Positions 17,936 through 27,279 are shown, counted from the stretch's first letter. The stretch is DNA of 64,000 bases from Sphingobacteriaceae bacterium UBA6709 (GCA_002454425.1 DKIV01000007.1:3426-67425); one strand, 5' to 3'. The notes: a model not told the origin generated them from the letters alone. Made by a program: numbers and translations.

Positions 17936-18586
17936 ATGATATCCATATATTCAATTTCGGCACTCATTGTTGCCTATCTTTTTGGATCTATTCCTAGTGC
18001 CGTCTGGATTGGCGAGGCATTTTTCGGTATAGACGTACGTGAATACGGAAGTGGAAATGCAGGCGCTACCAACACTTTCCGAGTGTTAGGTAAAAATGCG
18101 GGTATTGCGGTCATGACCATTGACATACTGAAGGGATTCACGGCTACCAATCTGGCGTATTTCATTGGCCTGTCGGTTACCGGACCTCAGCACTCTATCG
18201 TGTTTGTTAACTACCAACTCGCTTTGGGTGTCACTGCCGTCATGGGGCACCTCTTCCCAATATTTGCAGGCTTTAGAGGCGGTAAGGGCATAGCTACGCT
18301 ATTTGGCATGGTGCTGGCCGTGCACTTCGGGGCAGCCATGTTTTGCGTATCAATTTTCTTGCTTGTCCTTATGCTCACAAGATATGTATCGTTGAGCTCC
18401 ATCATTGCGGGATTTTCCTTTCCCATGAGTATCATCTTTGTCTTTCATTCTCCGCTTCGTTCAGTGGTCTTATACGGCATGTGCATATGCATCTTAATTC
18501 TGGTTACTCACCAGAAAAACATTGAACGTCTTGTGAGAGGAACGGAGTCAAAGGTTAACCTCTTTCGCCGGAAGACTGCGGTTTAG
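17936..18586 (+). CDS. plsY: Acyl-phosphate:glycerol-3-phosphate acyltransferase
   Basis: Membrane enzyme that acylates glycerol-3-phosphate at position 1 using acyl-phosphate, the first step of phospholipid synthesis. 216 residues with about five membrane segments. Conserved loops: GSIPSAVWIG, the EYGSGNAGATNTFRVLG motif 1, and GHLFPIFAGFRGGKGIAT motif 2. Leader is very short: TAATTTTA, an imperfect -7 box, ends 8 nt upstream. A weak CRP-like GTGA-N6-TCAT lies at 17879-17892. Confidence 0.94.
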   Translation: MISIYSISALIVAYLFGSIPSAVWIGEAFFGIDVREYGSGNAGATNTFRVLGKNAGIAVMTIDILKGFTATNLAYFIGLSVTGPQHSIVFVNYQLALGVTAVMGHLFPIFAGFRGGKGIATLFGMVLAVHFGAAMFCVSIFLLVLMLTRYVSLSSIIAGFSFPMSIIFVFHSPLRSVVLYGMCICILILVTHQKNIERLVRGTESKVNLFRRKTAV

Positions 18587-18741
18587 AGTATCCTTCCGGC
18601 TATACGTACCACTCAGCCTCAACGGTAGGCTTTTCCGCGTCTCTATTACAAGCATTTTATTGAAGCAAGATTTTATGGGTCGATAAAAACACGCGTTCGC
18701 TATTCTTGTTACTAATATTAAACTTTCAACTAAAAGATTCC

Positions 18742-19527
18742 ATGAAACGTCTGAAATCGCTAAGCACCCTGGGTGCTATATTGCTCTTCGCCGCGTGTTC
18801 TACAGTACCGCTTACAGGGCGCCGTCAGCTAAATCTGGCTAACTCTTCGCAAATACAGCAAGAGTCATTACAAGCTTATCGTCAGTTTCTTGGCGACTCA
18901 AAGACCAAAGTATTAACGTCAGGAGAACAGGTAACACGCGTCAAAAACGTCGGTAACCGTATCGCCGCGGCCATAGACCGCTATCTCAAAGCCAACGGTT
19001 ATGCTAATCAGTATAACTTCAGCTGGGAGTTCAACGTGGTGCAAAGCTCTGAGATCAACGCGTGGTGTATGCCCGGCGGGAAGGTCGCTGTATATACAGG
19101 TATCCTGCGTGTAGCTAATACCGACGCCGCTCTTGCCACCGTTATGGGGCATGAGATTGCGCATGCCATTGCGCGGCATTCTGAGGAACGTTATTCTCAA
19201 ACCATGGGAGCACAGGCGCTCGGCAGTGTCATTGGCGCGGTTGGAAAGTCAGACGGAATCAATCAGCTTTACGGTCTTGGCGGTCAGCTGGCTCTACTTA
19301 AATACGGTAGATCGCAGGAATCTGAGGCTGACCATCTTGGTTTGATTTTCATGGCAATGGCCGGATATGATCCATCTGCTGCCATTTCCTTCTGGCAACG
19401 CATGGCAAATACGAAGAGCGGCAATGGCGCGCCTCCCGAGTTTTTAAGTACGCATCCCAGCGATGCGACGCGTATCGCGGATATAAAAAGACTGCTCCCT
19501 GAAGCTCAGAAATACTACAAGAATTAA
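18742..19527 (+). CDS. M48-family zinc metalloprotease lipoprotein
   Basis: About 261 residues. Lipobox FAACS (Cys ~18), so tethered to the envelope and facing the periplasm. Zinc motif HEIAHAIARH with the third ligand in SEADHLG; the sequence VPLTGRRQLNL after the lipobox is typical of this Loi-P/YggG-like group. Predicted periplasmic protein quality control. The frame opens at 18706, but the Met at 18742 directly precedes a normal lipoprotein signal. A second M48 gene, not a lipoprotein, is at 21.1 kb. Confidence 0.92.
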   Translation: MKRLKSLSTLGAILLFAACSTVPLTGRRQLNLANSSQIQQESLQAYRQFLGDSKTKVLTSGEQVTRVKNVGNRIAAAIDRYLKANGYANQYNFSWEFNVVQSSEINAWCMPGGKVAVYTGILRVANTDAALATVMGHEIAHAIARHSEERYSQTMGAQALGSVIGAVGKSDGINQLYGLGGQLALLKYGRSQESEADHLGLIFMAMAGYDPSAAISFWQRMANTKSGNGAPPEFLSTHPSDATRIADIKRLLPEAQKYYKN

Positions 19528-19536
19528 ATATTAACA

Positions 19537-19592
19537 CAAAAAGAGCCGGCGGATATATCAAACCATCATGATACATCCTCCGGCTCTTTTGT
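19537..19592 (+). terminator. Intrinsic terminator after the M48 lipoprotease gene
   Basis: AAAAGAGCCGG and CCGGCTCTTTT arms with an interrupted inner stem and a T-rich 3' end. Confidence 0.85.
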
Positions 19593-19830
19593 ATTTAAAC
19601 CGATCGTATTCTCCCTTCAAGTTGCAAACAGAGCTTTCCTATGAAGACCTAATCTGAACACTAAAAAAGAGATACCTTTATTAGAAGAAGAAGAGAGTTA
19701 AAGATTGCCCCTCTGCAAACTTAACATGACCTCAGAACATTACGACAACATTACAATAATTTGCAAATTGTAATTTCTTTGTTAATTTTATAACATTATA
19801 CAATAATTTACAGCCCTAATCTATTACAAG
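19593..19830. promoter_or_regulatory. Upstream region of the TM2 operon with palindromes
   Basis: AT-rich leader containing ATTACAAT (19750-19757) and ATTGTAAT (19767-19774), enclosing the perfect 12-bp palindrome AATTTGCAAATT (19758-19769). This looks like an operator about 60-80 bp before the TM2 gene. No exact TAnnTTTG box was found. With the preceding terminator, this fills the 303-bp gap from 19528. Confidence 0.45.
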
Positions 19831-20172
19831 ATGAACAATGTTGACTTGTTTTTAATGTCGAAAGCAAAGTATTTCGACGCTGACGCACTTCCATATATCA
19901 GAGAACAGTTAATGAATGCTGATGAGTCTAAATGGCCTCAAATTCATATGACTGAATTTAAAGATCCTACGATGATGCTTATCGTGTCGTTATTGGTAGG
20001 ACACTTTGGAATTGACAGGTTCTTGATGGGCGACACCGGACTAGGTATCGCTAAGTTGCTTACTTGCGGCGGATTCGGTATCTGGACTGTTGTCGATTGG
20101 TTCCTGGTGATGGGCAACGCTAAAAAGAAGAATTACGAGAAACTTCAGTACATCTTCCTTTCCACTTACTAG
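19831..20172 (+). CDS. TM2-domain membrane protein
   Basis: 113 residues: a soluble N-terminal ~45 residues, then a TM2 domain of two membrane helices with the signature GHFGIDRFLMGDTGLGIAKL and GGFGIWTVVDWFLV. TM2 proteins are widespread but functionally vague in bacteria. First gene of a four-gene run with DUF2752, DUF4870-like and M48 protease genes, all membrane-linked. Confidence 0.88.
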   Translation: MNNVDLFLMSKAKYFDADALPYIREQLMNADESKWPQIHMTEFKDPTMMLIVSLLVGHFGIDRFLMGDTGLGIAKLLTCGGFGIWTVVDWFLVMGNAKKKNYEKLQYIFLSTY

Positions 20173-20192
20173 GGAATGACAAAAACACAGGT

Positions 20193-20636
20193 ATGAACAA
20201 CCCTTCATTACAATTCTTACCATCAAGAACGCGTGAAAAGCGAACTTTATACCTGCTGTTTACTGTCCTGTGGATATTAAGTATCGCATGGATATTTTTT
20301 TTTGAAGCGCGTCAGCACACACATGGCATGGAGCTGTGCGCTTTCAAACGCTTAACCGGAATTGCCTGTCCTTCCTGCGGCATTACCAGATCGGTCGTTG
20401 CTTTGATACACGGCAACTATGGCGATGCTTTTTTTATCAATCCGCTCGGATATTTAGCCTCACTGCTGCTGCTGCTAACTCCAGGCATGTTAATCGCAGA
20501 TCTGATTACGTACCGCTCCAGTTTTTACACCGCCTATAAGAAACTTGAACAGCTCTTTCATAAGCGTTCTGTGTTTATAAGCTTTTTTATCCTTATCCTG
20601 ATAAATTGGATCTGGAACATCTGTAAAGGTATCTGA
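20193..20636 (+). CDS. DUF2752-family membrane protein
   Basis: 147 residues with about three membrane helices. The signature CAFKRLTGIACPSCGITRS, with CPxCGxTR, defines DUF2752; the following GNYGDAFFINPLGYL is also typical. Function unknown. The Cys pattern suggests metal or redox chemistry at the membrane face, which is inference. Sits 20 bp after the TM2 gene and 1 bp before the next. Confidence 0.85.
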   Translation: MNNPSLQFLPSRTREKRTLYLLFTVLWILSIAWIFFFEARQHTHGMELCAFKRLTGIACPSCGITRSVVALIHGNYGDAFFINPLGYLASLLLLLTPGMLIADLITYRSSFYTAYKKLEQLFHKRSVFISFFILILINWIWNICKGI

Positions 20637-20637
20637 C

Positions 20638-21078
20638 ATGAGAATCGCTGAATTTCTTTATAAGCCTAGCTTTTCCGAGGCCGAAAAGGCCTCAAATGCT
20701 TACGTCATGTCACTTGTGGCGTTGATGGCGGGCTTACCCTTGCCGATTATGAATCTGGTAGCTACGCTGATCTTTTTTCTGGCGAATAAGAGAGAGCGAT
20801 TTTTCGTACGTTGGCACTGTACCCAGGCTTTATTATCACAACTTTTAGTGCTGCCATTCAATAGTTTCGCCTTTTGGTGGACCGTATCTATTCTTATGCA
20901 TACGCGCGTGCCCGACAATAATTACGTTGCCTATATGATCACTATTATCGCCATCAACATCGTTGAGTTTTCGGCCACCATTTACGCTGCGATAAAAACC
21001 CGTAACAGGACGCATGTTGAATGGTATTTTGTTGGCCCGCTTACACATCTGATCTGTAAACCTGATACTAATGAGTAA
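20638..21078 (+). CDS. DUF4870-like membrane protein
   Basis: 146 residues, about three to four membrane segments. The block RFFVRWHCTQALLSQ resembles the FHAxQA motif of DUF4870-type proteins. Function unknown. Overlaps the M48 gene by 8 bp, indicating coupled translation. Confidence 0.7.
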   Translation: MRIAEFLYKPSFSEAEKASNAYVMSLVALMAGLPLPIMNLVATLIFFLANKRERFFVRWHCTQALLSQLLVLPFNSFAFWWTVSILMHTRVPDNNYVAYMITIIAINIVEFSATIYAAIKTRNRTHVEWYFVGPLTHLICKPDTNE

Positions 21079-21850
21079 AGTTATTATGCAGGGGCTGAGC
21101 ATCATCCTGGTGTGCCTCGCCATTTTTATTGCTCTGTCAAAGATAAATTGGATAGATGCTGGCACTCTCGATAAAGTGAGGCATTATGAACGTCAAGTTG
21201 GCACCGCCTACTGGAAAGCTTATTCAGGGACAATAACTCTTACAAGAGATACCCTTTTATATTATCCTGTTGATACGATGCTTAGCGAACTCTGTAATGC
21301 CAACGGTATCGATCGCAATGACATTCACCTGCATGTCACTGACAATGAAGAGATTAACGCCTTCACCCTTCCCGGAGCGCACCTCATCGTACATAAAGGC
21401 CTGATAAAGACCTGCGAGTCGCAGTCTGAACTCGCCGGCGTGCTTGCTCATGAGCTTGCCCATATAGAGCAAAATCACGCAATGCAAAATGTCATCAGGG
21501 AAATAGGACTAAACGTCATGCTGTCAGGAGGTAAAAATACTACCTCCGAGGCTTTACGAACACTGACCTCCAAGGGATTTAGCCGAGAGATGGAGAAAGA
21601 AGCCGACCTCAAGGGTCTCCGTTATCTGGCGCAGGCAAATGCCGACACCAAAGGGATGGCTGCATTTATGCGCAATATGGCCGAACGCCAGAAATCAGCG
21701 CACGGCATCAATCTCAACTGGTTAAATACGCATCCTGAATCACAGGAGCGTGCCGACTATCTCACAAAAGAAGCGTCTAAACTTAGCACGAAGAGCCTTC
21801 CTCTCATAGCTCCACTAACCTGGGAAAAGCTAAAAAATGCGGTTGAATAG
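21071..21850 (+). CDS. M48-family zinc metallopeptidase, membrane-anchored
   Basis: 259 residues with one N-terminal membrane anchor (IILVCLAIFIAL) and a periplasmic protease domain. Zinc motif HELAHIEQNH, third ligand in KEADLKGLRY, and NTHPESQERADYL at the end as in related proteases. Shares the fold with the 18.7 kb lipoprotease but is shorter and lacks a lipobox. Last gene of the TM2 operon; may process or check the small membrane proteins upstream (inference). Confidence 0.88.
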   Translation: MSKVIMQGLSIILVCLAIFIALSKINWIDAGTLDKVRHYERQVGTAYWKAYSGTITLTRDTLLYYPVDTMLSELCNANGIDRNDIHLHVTDNEEINAFTLPGAHLIVHKGLIKTCESQSELAGVLAHELAHIEQNHAMQNVIREIGLNVMLSGGKNTTSEALRTLTSKGFSREMEKEADLKGLRYLAQANADTKGMAAFMRNMAERQKSAHGINLNWLNTHPESQERADYLTKEASKLSTKSLPLIAPLTWEKLKNAVE

Positions 21851-21856
21851 TATCTG

Positions 21857-23119
21857 CTATCGCAAAGCTTCAAATATAGCCTCGCCTTTCAGCATACACT
21901 CTTCATACTCTTGTTCCGGATCGCAGGCATAAGTTATAGCACCCCCCGTCTGGAAGGAGAGGTATCCGGTAGAAGCATTGTAACACAAACTGCGTATAAT
22001 TACGTTAAAGTCGAAGTCGCCCTCCGGACTAAAATATCCGATGGCTCCGGAGTAAACACTCCGCTGATTAAGCTCATACCTGTCGATAATCTCCATAGCC
22101 CTTATCTTGGGAGCGCCAGTCATGGATCCCATCGGAAAGCTGGCCTTAATAATCTCTGCCGGAGATGTCGTGTCTGCCACTTCGCAGCATACCGTAGAAA
22201 TCATCTGATGCACGTGTTTAAAACTATAGATCCCAAACAGCTCTTCAACACGCACGGTACCTTGTAACGCTACACGCGTAAGATCGTTCCTCACCAGATC
22301 TACAATCATCACATTCTCCGACTGCTCTTTCTCACTATTCCTTAAGTGCCTTGCATTAGCAGCGTCAATCAGCGGATCGGCGGAACGCGCTGTCGTGCCC
22401 TTTATCGGTTGAGAAATAAGCTTATTCCCTCGCTTGCTTAAATATCGCTCGGGACTGGCAGAAATAATGTAATGATCACGATTTTTAAAAAATGCCGAAA
22501 ATGGGGCAGGAGACAGGCGGTTTAAGCGGAAATAAAGATCCAGCGGATTGAGCGTCACATCTTCAGCGTAAAACTCCTGACAAAAATTCATTTCGTAGAT
22601 ATCACCCCGTTTTATATGCCCCTTAATAGCTTCTACGCTTTGAATATATTCGTCACGCGTAAACCGTGCCTGATAGTCAACCTTAACTGCCGAATGCTCA
22701 TTCAGTGAGATACGTTCAATAATCTCCATCACCTGAGCATCCCCGGAATGTAGATGAACCTCATTTCCCTTGATCGTCAGGACATGACAGGGCTTAAAGA
22801 AAAACATATCCGGAAAGCCCAGATAGTTAGGATTTGATGATTTTACATCTTCGAGTTCATTCTTCAGATCGTATGCCAGATAGCCCGGCACCCAATCCTC
22901 ATTACCGGCAAGGAAACGCTCCAGTTCATCGAAAGCAGCGCCCGCGTTTACGGTAATCTGCTCGCGCGCGCCGACGGCCAGCATGAAGTCGAATGCTGAA
23001 TAGACATCCGCGTAAGCATTTGAATTAAAACAATGGGCCACATCAAATGATGTGGCCCATTGTAGTGCTTTATCTTTGAAGGCTTGCAGATCACCCTCAA
23101 ATAAAAACGTCTTCTGCAT
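21857..23119 (-). CDS. pabB: Aminodeoxychorismate synthase component I
   Basis: Chorismate-utilising enzyme, 420 residues, converting chorismate with ammonia to 4-amino-4-deoxychorismate for folate. The active-site motif PIKGTTARS, with Lys, distinguishes PabB from anthranilate synthase TrpE (PIAGT). MGSMTGAPKIRAM and YSGAIGYFSPEGDFDFNVIIR are the chorismate-binding blocks. No pabA glutaminase is adjacent; the class IV aminotransferase at 34.9 kb could supply the PabC step. Starts 1 bp after the purA stop. Codons for about residues 20-30 form a 34-bp near-perfect palindrome. Confidence 0.9.
   Translation of the reverse strand: MQKTFLFEGDLQAFKDKALQWATSFDVAHCFNSNAYADVYSAFDFMLAVGAREQITVNAGAAFDELERFLAGNEDWVPGYLAYDLKNELEDVKSSNPNYLGFPDMFFFKPCHVLTIKGNEVHLHSGDAQVMEIIERISLNEHSAVKVDYQARFTRDEYIQSVEAIKGHIKRGDIYEMNFCQEFYAEDVTLNPLDLYFRLNRLSPAPFSAFFKNRDHYIISASPERYLSKRGNKLISQPIKGTTARSADPLIDAANARHLRNSEKEQSENVMIVDLVRNDLTRVALQGTVRVEELFGIYSFKHVHQMISTVCCEVADTTSPAEIIKASFPMGSMTGAPKIRAMEIIDRYELNQRSVYSGAIGYFSPEGDFDFNVIIRSLCYNASTGYLSFQTGGAITYACDPEQEYEECMLKGEAIFEALR
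23030..23063 (-). repeat. 34-bp near-perfect palindrome inside pabB
   Basis: Two 16-bp perfect arms (23030-23045 and 23048-23063; core GGGCCACATCA) separated by AA. It encodes the WATSFDVAHC part of PabB, starting ~56 bp after the start codon. On the mRNA it is followed by UUUUAAUU, so it resembles an intrinsic terminator or attenuator within the frame. Confidence 0.75.
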
Positions 23120-23120
23120 A

Positions 23121-24395
23121 TTATTTGATAACCAGCGTCTGCACGCGATCAGGTCCCACAGAAAGATATTTCACAGGAACACCAACTTTATCTTCAATAT
23201 ATTTTACATATTCCATAAGCTTTGCAGGAACTTCCTCCGGATTTCTTATGCCCGTAAGATCTTCATTCCAACCCTCAAGCTCTTCAAGCACTGGCTCGGC
23301 AGGCACACCACAAATATCATAAGGCATATAATCTATCACTTCACCATTATGCTTGTAATGCGTACATGCGTAAATTTTTTCAAAACCGCTAAGAACGTCA
23401 GCTTTGGTCATAATAAGCGCCGTCACGCCATTTAGCATAATAGCATACTTCAACGCCGGAATATCAATCCATCCACATCTGCGTGCTCTGCCGGTAGTAG
23501 CGCCGAACTCATGACCCACCTGACGAAGCTTCTCGCCGGTCTCATCAAACAGCTCGGTAGGGAAGGGGCCTCCGCCTACACGTGTGCAATAAGCCTTAAA
23601 GATACCGATCACATCTCCGATCTTATTCGGGGCGATGCCCAGGCCTGTACAGGCACCGGCAGTAGTAGTATTAGAAGAGGTTACAAAAGGATAAGAACCG
23701 AAATCCACATCCAGCAGGGTTCCCTGCGCACCCTCAGCAAGTACCGACTTACCTTCCTGAAGATACTTATTCACGAAGTGTTCGCTATCTACCTGGGGAA
23801 TGGTTCTGAGGAAGTCTATGGCATCAAAAAATGCCTGCTCGCGTTCGCTGAAATCAGGAATCTCGCCATAATGAGCAAGAATAGATTTATGCTTGGCAAC
23901 AAGCTTGTCGTAGCGCTCCTTGAAGTCAGGCAACATCGAGTCTCCCACACGCAGTCCGTTACGACCCGTCTTATCCATATATGTAGGACCTATTCCTTTA
24001 AGCGTCGAGCCAATTTTGCCTTCGCCCATCTTCGTTTCAGAGGCTGCATCAAGCAGCTGATGCGTTGGCAGAATAAGATGTGCTTTGCGGGCAATAACTA
24101 ACTTACCTGCCGCTACCGGATCAAATCCGCTGCTCTTCAGGTTGTCAAGTTCCCGTTTTAAAATGATGGGATCTATCACCACGCCATTACCTATCAGGTT
24201 CATGTTTTTCTCATTGAAAATACCTGATGGAATGGTGTTTAAAACATATTTCTGGTTGTCGAATTCAAGCGTATGGCCGGCATTCGGGCCACCCTGAAAA
24301 CGAGCTATCAGATCGTACTCAGGACTAAGGACGTCAACAATCTTACCTTTACCCTCGTCGCCCCATTGGAGGCCGAGTAATACATCTACAGTCAT
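23121..24395 (-). CDS. purA: Adenylosuccinate synthetase
   Basis: GTP-dependent ligation of aspartate to IMP, the first committed step to AMP. 424 residues, usual length. N-terminal WGDEGKGKIVD with catalytic Asp, GPNAGHT with catalytic His, the phosphate loop QGTLLDVDFGSYPFVTSS and KADVLSGF base-recognition motif are present. Third gene of the spoT-fur-purA-pabB run, 16 bp after fur. Confidence 0.97.
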   Translation of the reverse strand: MTVDVLLGLQWGDEGKGKIVDVLSPEYDLIARFQGGPNAGHTLEFDNQKYVLNTIPSGIFNEKNMNLIGNGVVIDPIILKRELDNLKSSGFDPVAAGKLVIARKAHLILPTHQLLDAASETKMGEGKIGSTLKGIGPTYMDKTGRNGLRVGDSMLPDFKERYDKLVAKHKSILAHYGEIPDFSEREQAFFDAIDFLRTIPQVDSEHFVNKYLQEGKSVLAEGAQGTLLDVDFGSYPFVTSSNTTTAGACTGLGIAPNKIGDVIGIFKAYCTRVGGGPFPTELFDETGEKLRQVGHEFGATTGRARRCGWIDIPALKYAIMLNGVTALIMTKADVLSGFEKIYACTHYKHNGEVIDYMPYDICGVPAEPVLEELEGWNEDLTGIRNPEEVPAKLMEYVKYIEDKVGVPVKYLSVGPDRVQTLVIK

Positions 24396-24411
24396 GAATT
24401 AATGTAAGTAT

Positions 24412-24885
24412 TTAATTTTTAGAGTATGAATCACAGTGACCATCTTTAAGCTTGGCGCAGTTACCGTAAAGATTCAATGAATGGTGTTTAATATCAAATT
24501 TCAGAAGTTCGCCCATCATGCTTTGGATCTGACCTACGCGAGGGTCGCAAAACTCAACCACGCGACCGCAATCGATACAAATAATATGGTCGTGTTGCTT
24601 ATATCCATATGATTTCTCAAACTGAGCCATGTTCTTCCCAAACTGATGCTTGGTAACGAGATCGCAGGACACCAGGAGCTCCAGCGTGTTGTACACTGTA
24701 GCGCGGCTCACACGATACTTCTTGTTTTTCATATGGATATACAAAGACTCTACGTCAAAGTGATCACTTCGCGAGTAGATCTCCTCAAGGATAGCAAAAC
24801 GTTCAGGGGTCTTTCGCAGACTCTTATTTTCGAGATAAGCCTCGAAAATCTTTTTTACCATCGCTATTGTTTCTGTTGCAGACAT
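24412..24885 (-). CDS. Fur-family metal/peroxide-responsive transcriptional regulator
   Basis: 157 residues: winged-helix DNA-binding domain (TPERFAILEEIYSRSDHFDVESL, VSRATVYNTLELL) and C-terminal metal-binding dimerisation domain (KQHDHIICIDCGRVVEF). One structural CxxC is present; the usual second CxxC is replaced by widely spaced Cys (NCAKLKDGHC). Whether it is Fur, PerR or Zur cannot be decided. Lies between spoT and purA, an arrangement compatible with co-transcription. Confidence 0.9.
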   Translation of the reverse strand: MSATETIAMVKKIFEAYLENKSLRKTPERFAILEEIYSRSDHFDVESLYIHMKNKKYRVSRATVYNTLELLVSCDLVTKHQFGKNMAQFEKSYGYKQHDHIICIDCGRVVEFCDPRVGQIQSMMGELLKFDIKHHSLNLYGNCAKLKDGHCDSYSKN

Positions 24886-24952
24886 AATGTTCCTTCGAAA
24901 GGGTCAAAGTTATCTAAAAATATTCAAGTGTCAAGTACCAATGTTGCAAGCG

Positions 24953-27181
24953 TTAAATCCGACCATGTCGCTCCGGCTGTGATTCAAATCTCGTTACCGA
25001 CGTTACGCCCTTTACCTGCTTCAATTTCTTCGTTAAATTCTCAAGGTGCATCGTGTCATTTACGAACACCATGATCGTTCCCTCGAAAATCCCTTCATTG
25101 CTATCAACAGTTATAGAACGCATATTTACCTTGAAATCGTTTGAGATAACTGTAGTAATTTTGTTTATCAAGCCTACTTCATCGATACCCCTGATTCTTA
25201 AACCCGTAAGGAAGGCCAGTTCTTTTTGGGAGGTCCATTTTGCCTTCACCACCCGGTATCCATAATTCGCCAGTAACTTCGTGGCGTTCGGGCAGTTTGT
25301 CCGGTGAATTTTAATGCCGTCGTTAACAGTAATAAATCCGAACACGTCATCTCCGGGAATAGGATTACAACAGGTAGAAAGCTTATAGTCTATCTTCTGC
25401 AAATCTTCTCCAATCAGCAAGGTGTCGCTGTCTTTAGACTTCACCTTGTTTATTAGTCCCTCGATCTGACTGGCGTCAATGCGATCCGGAGTTTTATGCT
25501 CCGGCGTCTTCTCCGAAGCCTGAAATTCCTTCAGTAGCTTTAAATCGAAACTTTCCGTCGCTATAGCATAGAATAGTTCCAGCGCGGAAGGAAACTTGAA
25601 ATAGTTCGAAATCTTATGTATGTTCTCGGTATTGTAGGTGATTTTCAATGACTTGAGCTTTCGCTCAAGAATCTCCTTACCCTCCTCAGCCACACGACGC
25701 TTTTCCTCCTTTAATGACGACTTAATTTTGGCCTTCGCTTTTGCTGTTACCACAAAATTCAGCCAGTCCTCCTTGGGACTCTGCTTGCTGGAGGTAATGA
25801 TCTCTACCTGATCTCCATTCTGTAACTGATGCGACAGCGGAACCAGCTTATGATTAACCTTTGCGCCAATACACTTAGCACCAAGATCAGAGTGAATTTC
25901 AAAAGCGAAATCCAATGCCGTAGCTCCGAGAGGCAGCTGCATCAGCGCGCCCTTCGGCGTGAAGATGAAAATCTCATCCGAGAAGAGGTTCATCTTGAAG
26001 TCGTCCAGGAAGTCAAGGGCGTTGGATTCAGGGTTCTTCAGCAGCTCCCTGACTTTTTGTATCCATTGATCCAGACCACTATCACTTGACGACTCTTTAT
26101 ATTTCCAATGCGCGGCAAAACCTTTCTCCGCGATCTCATTCATGCGTGTTGTGCGTATTTGCACTTCTACCCACTGCCCTTTAGGGCCCATCACCGTAGT
26201 GTGAAGCGACTCGTAGCCATTTGCCTTCGGCGATGAAACCCAGTCACGCAAACGGTCGGGATTGGGTCTGTACAAGTCGGTCACAATGGAATAGGCCTTC
26301 CAGCAGTCGGCTTTCTCCTGATCTGGTTTGCTTTCCAGAATAATTCTGATGGCGAAAAGATCATACACCTCTTCAAACGGAATACCCTTCTTGCGCATTT
26401 TATTCCAAATCGAATGGATAGACTTAGGCCGGCCATACACATTCGATTTCAAGCCCTGCTCCAGCAAAATATCACGGATAGGACCGATGAACGACTGAAT
26501 AAATAACTCCCGCTCCGCTTTCTTCTCGTTAAGCTTACGGGCGATAAACTTGTAGGTCTCCGCTTCCGTATACTTCATTGACAAGTCTTCAAGCTCTGAT
26601 TTCATAGCATAAAGACCTAGTCGATGGGCCAGGGGAGCGTACAAATAAATAGTTTCAGAAGATATCTTTAACTGCTTATCCCGCGGCATATGATCCATGG
26701 TACGCATGTTATGGAGCCTGTCGGCAAGCTTAATCAGAATCACCCGCACATCATCGGCCAGAGTAAGGAGCATCTTCCTGAAATTCTCTGCCTGTAAAGA
26801 TGAATTGTAATCGAATACCCCAGATATCTTGGTTAATCCATCGATGATCCTGGCTACCTTTTTGCCAAACTCCCGCTCAATTTCCTCCAATGTTACCGCT
26901 GTATCTTCAACAACGTCGTGCAGTAAGGCGCAAACGATAGAGGTAGTACCCAGGCCAATTTCTTCGGCGGCAATCTGTGCCACCGCTATGGGGTGATATA
27001 TATACGGTTCGCCGGACTTACGGCGCATGTCTTTATGACTCTCGAGTGCCAGATCGAAAGCCTGACGAATCAAGGCCTTATCGCCCTTCTGCATCGTCGG
27101 CTTACAGGCTCGCAACAACGCTCTGTAACGCTTAAGTATCTCCTTCTTCTCTGCCTCTAAATCTATTACTAATTCGCTCAT
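24953..27181 (-). CDS. spoT: Bifunctional (p)ppGpp synthetase/hydrolase
   Basis: RelA/SpoT homologue of about 742 residues controlling the stringent response. HD hydrolase domain intact (LLHDVVEDT near 90; HPIAVAQIAAE), synthetase domain present (GRPKSIHSIWNKM, HTTVMGPKGQWVEVQIRT), then TGS (IFIFTPKGALMQLPLGATA), a zinc-finger-like STCCNPIPGD segment and a C-terminal ACT domain. Both activities are predicted. The frame extends to a TTG at 27187, but ATG at 27181 is better. First gene of the run leading to fur, purA and pabB, linking ppGpp to purine nucleotide synthesis. Confidence 0.95.
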   Translation of the reverse strand: MSELVIDLEAEKKEILKRYRALLRACKPTMQKGDKALIRQAFDLALESHKDMRRKSGEPYIYHPIAVAQIAAEEIGLGTTSIVCALLHDVVEDTAVTLEEIEREFGKKVARIIDGLTKISGVFDYNSSLQAENFRKMLLTLADDVRVILIKLADRLHNMRTMDHMPRDKQLKISSETIYLYAPLAHRLGLYAMKSELEDLSMKYTEAETYKFIARKLNEKKAERELFIQSFIGPIRDILLEQGLKSNVYGRPKSIHSIWNKMRKKGIPFEEVYDLFAIRIILESKPDQEKADCWKAYSIVTDLYRPNPDRLRDWVSSPKANGYESLHTTVMGPKGQWVEVQIRTTRMNEIAEKGFAAHWKYKESSSDSGLDQWIQKVRELLKNPESNALDFLDDFKMNLFSDEIFIFTPKGALMQLPLGATALDFAFEIHSDLGAKCIGAKVNHKLVPLSHQLQNGDQVEIITSSKQSPKEDWLNFVVTAKAKAKIKSSLKEEKRRVAEEGKEILERKLKSLKITYNTENIHKISNYFKFPSALELFYAIATESFDLKLLKEFQASEKTPEHKTPDRIDASQIEGLINKVKSKDSDTLLIGEDLQKIDYKLSTCCNPIPGDDVFGFITVNDGIKIHRTNCPNATKLLANYGYRVVKAKWTSQKELAFLTGLRIRGIDEVGLINKITTVISNDFKVNMRSITVDSNEGIFEGTIMVFVNDTMHLENLTKKLKQVKGVTSVTRFESQPERHGRI

Positions 27182-27279
27182 TATCAATCCTCAGTGTATT
27201 TGGTTTGCCTATAGATCAGCCTTGGGGCTTTAAGCAATGCTGTGTTTTTGTAAATTAACAATAATTCAATAAAATAAGC

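Noticed and set aside
23511..24101. 196-codon plus-strand ORF
   Set aside because: Entirely antisense to purA, whose motifs are intact.
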